Shown here: positions 1-5,095 of the stretch, piece by piece
Position numbering within the stretch: the stretch's first letter is position 1
Layout: each line of letters starts with the position of its first letter
NCBI GenBank assembly: GCA_023437285.1
Contig: JAEZGP010000130.1
Coordinates: 1-6,864 of the forward strand
Direction of reading: 5' to 3'
Length of the DNA: 6,864 nt
From: Actinomycetes bacterium
GTDB lineage: Bacteria; Actinomycetota; Actinomycetes; Mycobacteriales; Micromonosporaceae
Notes under the pieces: model-generated
The model's input: only the letters and a program-made list of their open reading frames with translations
Databases searched by the model: none
Told to the model about the DNA's origin: nothing
Translations under genes and position numbers: made by a program

Positions 1-2411
1 GCTATGCGCCGCGCGGCGCCGAGGACGTCGGCCGCGCGGCCCCGCGCCGCTTCGGTCAGGCCGAGTGCGCGCAGCGCGTCGAGTTCGCGGTAGACCAGTT
101 CCAGGAAGCCGGCCGTCTCGGCGGGCACCGACCGGGTCACCTGGTTGAGCAACGCCGCCCGGCTCAGCGCGCCGCCCAGCCGGTCAAGCCCCCCGAGGGC
201 CACCGTGGCAACCTCGGCGAAGCTGTGCGCGCCGGCGAGGTGCCGCACGGTCTCGCTGAGGTCGACGAACGCGACGGTGCCGGCATGGCGGCGCCGGTCG
301 TGCAGGACGACGGCGCGGGCGTGCCGCTGGCCGGCCTCGCCGTCGTGGTGGGCGGCCACCGCCTCGCCGACCCACGGCTGCGCCGCGTACCGCACGCCGG
401 CCGGGCCGTCGACGCGGGCCACGAGCGCGAGGTCGACGAGTACGGTCAGGGCGCGCTCCGCGTCGTCGGTGTCGAACTGGCCGACGTGCCGGCCGTGCAG
501 CGCGATCGCCAGCTCCTCCGCGCTCATCGGGCCCAGACACGTACTGAGCTGCAGCAGCCCCTCCCGCTCGCCGTGCATGCGGCGCCGGAACAGGGCGGTG
601 ACCAGGACCTCGCGGGCCTCGGCGGGAGCGCGGCCGATGGCGGCCAGGGCGGTAGCGAACTCGGTGGCGCTGTCGCGGGCCAGGGCGTCGGCGAGTTCCA
701 CGAGCCGCGGCAGGCCGCCGACCGTACGCACGACGGTGGCGCGCGCCGCCGCGTCGAGGACGCGCAGGCCCGGCATGCGGTCGACGAGTCGGTCGGCCTC
801 CTGCGGGGTGAGCGGGGGCACGTCGACGCGGGTGAGGTCGAGGCCGGCGGCGGGCTGGGCGTCGCGCGACGTCAGCAGCAGGCGGCCCTTGCCGGTCGAC
901 GCGGCGAGACTGGCGAGCACCGCCGCGAAGCCGTCGTCGGCGAGCCCGTGCCCGCCCTCGCTGAGGTTCTGCTCCAGGCCGTCGAAGACGAGCAGCAGGC
1001 GGCGTACGCGCAGCAGTTGCCGGACGAGGCCGAGCTTGCCGGTGTCGTCGACCCCCGGGTCGCGCAGCAGCCGGCTCAGCTCGTCCATCGAGGCCTCGGC
1101 GGCGAGCGCGTCGCCGAGGCCGGTCAGCAGCGCCTCGGGGTTCCACCGGCCGCTGTGCGTGACGATCGTCCAGCCCTGGTCGCGCAGTCGGGCCATGACC
1201 CGGCCGGCGACCGAGGTCTTGCCCACCCCGGCGGCGCCGGTGAGGATGACGCCCGCGCCGCCCGGGCCGTTCTCGGCGGGACGCTGCAACGCGCGTACGG
1301 TCGCCTTGACCTGTTCGGCGCGTCCCACGAGCCGGCCCGCCCGCAACGGCACCGGGTAGCCGGCGTTGCCGATGCGGCCCACGCCGCCCAGCGGTTGGGG
1401 CGCGGTGTAGGCGTCCAGCAGCGGCCGGTCCTCGTCGGCGGCGAGCAGCGTCGCCAGCCCGTACTGGGGGGTTTCGTCGCCGTCGGCCACGACGGCCGCG
1501 CGGGCGTACGCGAGGGCGACACCGACGGGCCCGTTCTGCTCCGCCAGACGCCGGTAGAACGCGGCGGCCAGGTGCGCGGCGTACCCGGGTGCCGGTCGGG
1601 CCTGCAGGACGACGACCCGGTCGGCGCCGAAGCGCAGCAGGCCGGCGGCCACCCCATCGACGCCCGTGCAGCCGCCCGCCAGAAAGATCAGCGGTACGGG
1701 CCGGTCGTCGCGCTGCACGGCGCGGACCAGCTCGACCGGGGTGACCGGCGTGGGGCGGCCGTCCTCGTCGGTCAGTTGCAGGCTGGGTGCGCCGCTCGGG
1801 CCGTCGATGTGCACCACGTGGTAGGTGTCGGCGCCGACCGCCTCCTCCAGTTGGGCCAGGTCGGCGACCTCCAGGACGCGCAACTGCGCCGGCACGCCAG
1901 CGTCGAGCAACGGCGCGAGCGCCCGCAGCCGCGACTCGTGGTCGGTGGCGGCCGCGACGACGAGCACCTTGAGCGGGCCGGCGGCCGGCAGGGCCGTGAC
2001 GACACGGCTGCCCCCGGAGCGGCGGCGCGAGAGAGTCACCTGCGGCAGTTGCGCGAGGACCCGGTCGTCCGGCAGGCGGACCAGCTCGAACGGCAGGGAC
2101 AGCGCGGCCGGGTTCGCCTCGACGACGATATCGAGCACGCTGGCCGACGACAGGCCGTCGATGACGGCGGCGACCCGACCGAGGACGGCCTCGTCGAGCA
2201 GCGCGCGGCCGAGCCGGCGTCCGACGGAGATCAGCTTCCCTTCGGCCTCGTGGCCCCGGCCGAGTCCATCCCAGACGGTGCGCATGCCGTACGGCTCGGG
2301 CACCGAACGAGTCCCGACCTCGTCACCGTCGAGAACGGCGCGGCAGCTCAGGGTGCCGGACTCCACCATGACCTCCAGCCGGAGGCGGTGCGCGATAAAG
2401 GGTGCCTGCAT
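1..2411 (-). CDS. CHAT domain-STAND NTPase protein, probable TPR tail (3' end outside window)
   Basis: The frame is open from ATG at 2411 to position 1 (803 codons) with no stop, so the C terminus is missing. Residues about 1-110 are a beta-rich lead-in. Residues about 115-350 resemble a CHAT (caspase-HetF-associated) domain: LPFELVRLP, LKVLVVAAA, YHVVHIDG at 197-204, LIFLAGGCTG at about 241-250, then VALAYARAAV. A STAND/NB-ARC-like NTPase follows: Walker A GAAGVGKT 392-399 (K398), Walker B LLLVFD 472-477, sensor-like LLLTSRD 511-517 and GGLP 565-568. Residues about 600-690 look like a winged helix, and the rest is Ala/Leu/Arg-rich helix, plausibly the start of TPRs. Family knowledge: such proteins are cytosolic, ATP-switched sensors with a protease-like effector. 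The usual second His of the HFxGHG motif is absent here. The ATG is preferred over GTG at 2420 because a -10-like hexamer overlaps the GTG. No substrate or partner can be named; a signalling or defence role is inference. Confidence 0.85.
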   Translation of the reverse strand, partial: MQAPFIAHRLRLEVMVESGTLSCRAVLDGDEVGTRSVPEPYGMRTVWDGLGRGHEAEGKLISVGRRLGRALLDEAVLGRVAAVIDGLSSASVLDIVVEANPAALSLPFELVRLPDDRVLAQLPQVTLSRRRSGGSRVVTALPAAGPLKVLVVAAATDHESRLRALAPLLDAGVPAQLRVLEVADLAQLEEAVGADTYHVVHIDGPSGAPSLQLTDEDGRPTPVTPVELVRAVQRDDRPVPLIFLAGGCTGVDGVAAGLLRFGADRVVVLQARPAPGYAAHLAAAFYRRLAEQNGPVGVALAYARAAVVADGDETPQYGLATLLAADEDRPLLDAYTAPQPLGGVGRIGNAGYPVPLRAGRLVGRAEQVKATVRALQRPAENGPGGAGVILTGAAGVGKTSVAGRVMARLRDQGWTIVTHSGRWNPEALLTGLGDALAAEASMDELSRLLRDPGVDDTGKLGLVRQLLRVRRLLLVFDGLEQNLSEGGHGLADDGFAAVLASLAASTGKGRLLLTSRDAQPAAGLDLTRVDVPPLTPQEADRLVDRMPGLRVLDAAARATVVRTVGGLPRLVELADALARDSATEFATALAAIGRAPAEAREVLVTALFRRRMHGEREGLLQLSTCLGPMSAEELAIALHGRHVGQFDTDDAERALTVLVDLALVARVDGPAGVRYAAQPWVGEAVAAHHDGEAGQRHARAVVLHDRRRHAGTVAFVDLSETVRHLAGAHSFAEVATVALGGLDRLGGALSRAALLNQVTRSVPAETAGFLELVYRELDALRALGLTEAARGRAADVLGAARRI

Positions 2412-2418
2412 GGGGGGC

Positions 2419-2424
2419 ACAGTA
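2419..2424 (-). promoter_or_regulatory. -10 element TACTGT of the CHAT-NTPase gene (probable leaderless mRNA)
   Basis: On the minus strand TACTGT fits the actinobacterial TANNNT -10 pattern and is followed by exactly 7 nt before the ATG at 2411. That would place transcription initiation at or next to the start codon. No good -35 hexamer lies 16-18 nt upstream (AGGTAA). There is no Shine-Dalgarno at normal distance: the AAGGAG at 2456-2451 is about 39 nt from the ATG. Inferred from sequence only. Confidence 0.45.
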
Positions 2425-2441
2425 CGGGAGCGACGACGGGC

Positions 2442-2470
2442 TTACCTCGTCTCCTTGCGCACATTAGGCT
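2442..2470 (+). promoter_or_regulatory. Promoter of the alpha-galactosidase gene (probable leaderless mRNA)
   Basis: TTACCT (2442-2447) is a fair -35, followed by a 17-nt spacer and TAGGCT (2465-2470), a common actinobacterial -10 form. Seven nucleotides separate the -10 from the ATG at 2478, so the predicted transcript would start at 2477-2478 and have essentially no leader. Consistent with this, there is no clear Shine-Dalgarno before the ATG. The element lies in the 66-bp divergent gap, back to back with the CHAT-NTPase promoter, so a regulator bound here could affect both genes. No operator palindrome was recognised. Confidence 0.5.
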
Positions 2471-2477
2471 CGTTCAA

Positions 2478-4589
2478 ATGTCGTCGATCCGCGCCGCGGC
2501 GAACGCCCGTACCTGGTTGCTGTCCACCCCCAACACGGCGTACGCGTTGCGCGTCAGCGACCGCGACCTGCCGGCCCACCTGCACTGGGGTGCCCCGCTG
2601 ACGCTCGCCCAGGCGGCGGCCCTGGCGCCGCATGGCCCCATGTTCGCCATCGGCGTCGACGGCCCCGGCCATCCCGAGGAGTACGTGGCTGCCGGCGGCA
2701 CCCGATTCGGTGTCAGCAGCCTGCAGGTGCAGTTCGCCGACGGGACCCGGCCGGTGCAGCCCGTCCTGGTCGACGAGCGGGTGTCGGAGGACGGCGGCGC
2801 GGCAACGCTGACGCTCAGCTACGCCGACGAGCACTATCCGCTCACGATCGACCTGCACTATCGGGTTCACGACGACTGCGACGTCATCGAGCGCTGGACG
2901 ACGCTGCGGCACCCGGACGACCCGCCCGCGCTGGTCACCCGCGCCGACTCCGCCTGCTGGACACTGCCGCCGAGACCGGACTACCGGCTCAGCCACGTGA
3001 TCGGGCACTGGAGTGCGGAGAGCCAACTGGAGCGGGTGACCCTGGCCCGCGCCGAGACGACGCTGACCAGCCGGCGGGGTTTCACCGGCCACCACGCGAA
3101 CCCGTGGGTGATGGTGGACGCGGGCGACGCGACCGAGGACACCGGCGAGGTGTGGGGCGCGGCGCTGGCGTGGAGCGGCAGTTGGCGCATCACCGTCGAC
3201 CGCTCGCCCACCGACCGGGTCCAGCTGTTCGGCGGGTACGGCCATGACGCGCTCACGTGGCGGCTGACCGGCGACGAATGCCTGCGTACCCCGGTGTTCT
3301 GCGGTCTTTACACCGCGGACGGGTTCGGCGGCGCGAGCCGCGGCTGGCACGAGCACATCCGCGAGCATGTGCTGCCCCGACCCGACGAGGTCCGCCCCGT
3401 CGTCTACAACTCGTGGGAGGCGACCGGGTTCGCGGTCGACGAGGCGGGCCAGAAACAGTTGGCTCAGCTCGCCGCGCCGCTGGGCGTCGAGCTGTTCGTC
3501 ATGGACGACGGCTGGTTCGGCCGGCGGCTGGCCGACAACGCCGGCCTGGGCGACTGGACGCCGAACCCGGACCGGTTCCCCGGCGGGCTGACCCCGCTCA
3601 TCGACGAGGTGCACCGGCTCGGCATGCGCTTCGGCCTGTGGGTCGAGCCCGAAATGGTCAACCCCGACAGCGACCTGTACCGCGCGCACCCCGACTGGGT
3701 GCTGCACTACCCCAACCGCGCGCGTACGGAACTGCGCCAGCAGCTGGTGTTGAACTTCGCCCGCCCGGACGTGGCGGCGTGGGCACACGAGTGGCTCGAC
3801 GGCCTGCTGCGCGAGCACAAGATTGACTTCCTGAAGTGGGACTTCAACCGCCCCTTCACCGAGGCCGGCTGGCCCGAGGCGGCCGACGGCGCCGACCGCC
3901 TCTGGATCGACCACGTCCAGGCGGTGTACGACCTGCTCGACCAACTGCGCGCCGACCATCCCCGGCTGCGCGTCGAGTCGTGCGCTGGCGGCGGCGGCCG
4001 GATCGACCTGGGCATCCTCGCGCACACCGACGAGGTGTGGACCTCCGACAACACCGACGCGTACGACCGGCTCAGCATCCAGTACGGCTTCAGCCAGCTG
4101 TACCCGGCCCGCATCATGGCCGCCTGGGTGACCGACAGCCCCAACTGGCTCAACGGCCGCGTCACCCCGCTGCGCTTCCGCTTCCACGTCGCCATGTCCG
4201 GCGTCCTGGCGATCGGCGGCAACCTCACCGAATGGTCGCCGCAGGAGCTGGCGGAGGCGGCTGACCTGGTCACCCAGTACAAGCGGATCCGCCCGATCGT
4301 GCAGCACGGCCGCCAGTACCGCCTCGCGCCGCCGGACGCCCCGGTGACCGCCGTCCAGTACGTCGCGCGCGACGGCGCGGAGTCGGTCGTCTTCGCCTAC
4401 CGCCCGGCCCCGACGCTCGGCCGCCAAACCCGGCCGCTGCCGTTGCGCGGCCTGGACCCGGCGGCGGTCTACCGCGACGAGGACACCGGCGTGGAGCACC
4501 CAGGCGCCGTCCTGCTCAGCCACGGCCTCCCCTTGGCCCTGCCCGCCGGCGACTACGCCAGCACCCTGGTCACCCTCGTCCGCACATAG
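2478..4589 (+). CDS. Alpha-galactosidase, glycoside hydrolase family 36
   Basis: A 703-residue enzyme expected to release terminal alpha-galactose from melibiose, raffinose-type sugars or related alpha-galactosides with retention of configuration. Its length is normal for bacterial GH36. Residues 1 to about 295 form the N-terminal beta-supersandwich (TAYALRV and HLHWG near the start). The TIM barrel runs from about 300 to 630 and carries NSWEATGF (311-318), MDDGWFG (342-348), GLWVEPEM (386-393), FLKWDFNR with nucleophile D455, ESCAGGGGR (500-508) and TSDNTDAYDR with acid/base D524. The spacing of the two aspartates (69 residues) fits GH36. The last about 65 residues are the C-terminal beta-sandwich. 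No signal peptide or membrane segment is visible, so it is cytoplasmic and needs imported substrate. ATG 2478 is chosen because the family similarity starts about 12 residues later and a -10 sits 7 nt upstream. No transporter or LacI-type regulator is adjacent in the window. Exact substrate preference cannot be read from sequence. Confidence 0.96.
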   Translation: MSSIRAAANARTWLLSTPNTAYALRVSDRDLPAHLHWGAPLTLAQAAALAPHGPMFAIGVDGPGHPEEYVAAGGTRFGVSSLQVQFADGTRPVQPVLVDERVSEDGGAATLTLSYADEHYPLTIDLHYRVHDDCDVIERWTTLRHPDDPPALVTRADSACWTLPPRPDYRLSHVIGHWSAESQLERVTLARAETTLTSRRGFTGHHANPWVMVDAGDATEDTGEVWGAALAWSGSWRITVDRSPTDRVQLFGGYGHDALTWRLTGDECLRTPVFCGLYTADGFGGASRGWHEHIREHVLPRPDEVRPVVYNSWEATGFAVDEAGQKQLAQLAAPLGVELFVMDDGWFGRRLADNAGLGDWTPNPDRFPGGLTPLIDEVHRLGMRFGLWVEPEMVNPDSDLYRAHPDWVLHYPNRARTELRQQLVLNFARPDVAAWAHEWLDGLLREHKIDFLKWDFNRPFTEAGWPEAADGADRLWIDHVQAVYDLLDQLRADHPRLRVESCAGGGGRIDLGILAHTDEVWTSDNTDAYDRLSIQYGFSQLYPARIMAAWVTDSPNWLNGRVTPLRFRFHVAMSGVLAIGGNLTEWSPQELAEAADLVTQYKRIRPIVQHGRQYRLAPPDAPVTAVQYVARDGAESVVFAYRPAPTLGRQTRPLPLRGLDPAAVYRDEDTGVEHPGAVLLSHGLPLALPAGDYASTLVTLVRT

Positions 4590-4610
4590 CCCCCTGCCCA
4601 GCTGGCGCAG

Positions 4611-4815
4611 CGCCGTCCGCAGGTGACGCCGTGTGCGGCGACGCGGTCCGCAGGTGACGGTGCGTGCGGCGTGGCCGTCCAAGGTGACACCGCGTGCGGC
4701 AGTGCCGCCCGGAGATGGCACCGCGTGCGGCAGCAGTGCCGCCCGGAGATGGCACCACGTGCGGTGCCGCCGTCCGAAGGTGACGATGCCTGCTGCGTGC
4801 CCGCGTCCCGGATGT
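4611..4815 (+). repeat. Imperfect tandem array of about 30-34-bp units (6-7 copies)
   Basis: The array is anchored on AGGTGAC or its variant AGATGGC at 4621, 4652, 4682, 4713, 4747 and 4778. Steps are 31, 30, 31, 34 and 31 bp, and a degenerate seventh copy lies near 4811. Each unit reads roughly GTCC, then AGGTGAC, then CCGCGTGCGGC. Units four and five are almost the same: 4702-4730 and 4736-4764 differ at one of 29 positions. The 34-bp step is explained by an extra CAG. The array contains small hairpins: GCGGCA at 4727-4732 pairs with TGCCGC at 4737-4742, and there is a 13-bp palindrome at 4696-4708. Function unknown. Confidence 0.85.
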
Positions 4816-4846
4816 CGACGCCCGCCCTTCGACGCCCCTCTGATGT

Positions 4847-4989
4847 GATCGCCGTTCGCGGTGCGGGAACGCAGTGTCGCCGTCAACGATCGCCGTTTGC
4901 GGTGCGTCCGCACAGTCGCGTGCACCATGATCTCCGTTCGCGGTACCAAGGTGGGGCCCGGCTACGCGATCGCACCACAAACGGCGATC
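4847..4989 (+). repeat. Three 19-bp motifs on a 41-bp period plus one inverted copy
   Basis: The motif GATCGCCGTTYGCGGTGCG occurs at 4847-4865 and 4888-4906, and a diverged copy (GATCTCCGTTCGCGGTACC) lies at 4929-4947. The starts are exactly 41 bp apart, while the sequence between motifs is largely different. A fourth copy, inverted, lies at 4971-4989; its reverse complement matches the second copy at 18 of 19 positions and the first at 17 of 19. The inverted pair could form a long-range stem, or the sites could bind a protein on one helix face. Function unknown. Confidence 0.85.
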
Positions 4990-5036
4990 AATCAAGACGC
5001 GGCGCAGTGGGAACTGACCCGCTTCCGTCAGCACGG

Positions 5037-5065
5037 CTGGCAGCGCCACGCTGGTGGCCTAAAAT
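5037..5065 (+). promoter_or_regulatory. Promoter of the HelD-like gene
   Basis: CTGGCA (5037-5042) matches the TTGACA -35 consensus at four positions. It is followed by a 17-nt spacer and TAAAAT (5060-5065), a strong -10 and an AT-rich exception in this region. The predicted start of transcription near 5072 leaves a leader of about 24 nt containing the Shine-Dalgarno sequence. This resembles a housekeeping sigma-factor promoter. The rifamycin-associated inverted repeat known upstream of some actinomycete helicase genes of this class was not seen. Confidence 0.6.
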
Positions 5066-5082
5066 CGCGTCCTTGCGCGCCA

Positions 5083-5090
5083 GGAAGGAG
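5083..5090 (+). promoter_or_regulatory. Shine-Dalgarno GGAAGGAG deciding the GTG start
   Basis: GGAAGGAG ends 5 nt before GTG 5096, which opens the helicase frame. The nearer ATG at 5091 touches the Shine-Dalgarno and is in another frame that gives only an Arg-rich shadow translation, so the GTG is the real start. Confidence 0.85.
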
Positions 5091-5095
5091 ATGTC

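Larger units (their letters stand above)
4590..5095. other. 506-bp non-coding, repeat-rich intergenic region
   Basis: This gap separates the alpha-galactosidase stop from the helicase GTG. It contains two tandem-repeat families (separate entries), a short weak inverted repeat GGCGCAGCGCC at 4604-4614 just after the stop codon without a T-tract, and the helicase promoter at the far end. Reading frames cross it on both strands, but they show Arg/Pro/Ala-rich repeated translations, no ribosome-binding sites and no recognisable domain, so I do not call a gene. No tRNA, rRNA or convincing rho-independent terminator was seen. Confidence 0.75.

Noticed and set aside
2451..2456. AAGGAG on the minus strand as ribosome-binding site for the CHAT-NTPase gene
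   Set aside because: No ATG, GTG or TTG follows at 5-12 nt; the nearest in-frame starts are about 30-39 nt away, so it cannot set the start.
225..2477. Very long open plus-strand frame that continues upstream of the alpha-galactosidase start, as if a 1454-residue fusion
   Set aside because: It is exactly antisense to the CHAT-NTPase gene, whose motifs are clear. The translation is low-complexity Gly/Ala/Arg/Gln with no domain; stop-free antisense frames are normal at this GC content.
4604..4614. GGCGCAGCGCC as a rho-independent terminator of the alpha-galactosidase gene
   Set aside because: The stem is only 4 bp with a 3-nt loop and there is no T-tract; chance palindromes of this size are common at this GC content.
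2442..4949. 835-codon minus-strand frame opposite the alpha-galactosidase
   Set aside because: It is a codon-aligned antisense shadow of a well-supported GH36 enzyme, with Val/Gly/Arg/Gln-rich sequence and no recognisable motif.
4611..4989. CRISPR array
   Set aside because: Units are imperfect and directly adjoining or separated by 22 bp of partly similar sequence. There are no uniform spacers, one copy is inverted, and no cas genes are present.
4570..5049. 159-residue minus-strand frame across the repeat region
   Set aside because: Its sequence is just the translated repeats, no Shine-Dalgarno precedes a start, and no domain is recognisable.
4990..5095. Rifamycin-associated inverted repeat upstream of the HelD-like gene
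   Set aside because: I looked for the GGGGCTTGC...GCAAGCCCC type palindrome and found none in the leader or promoter.
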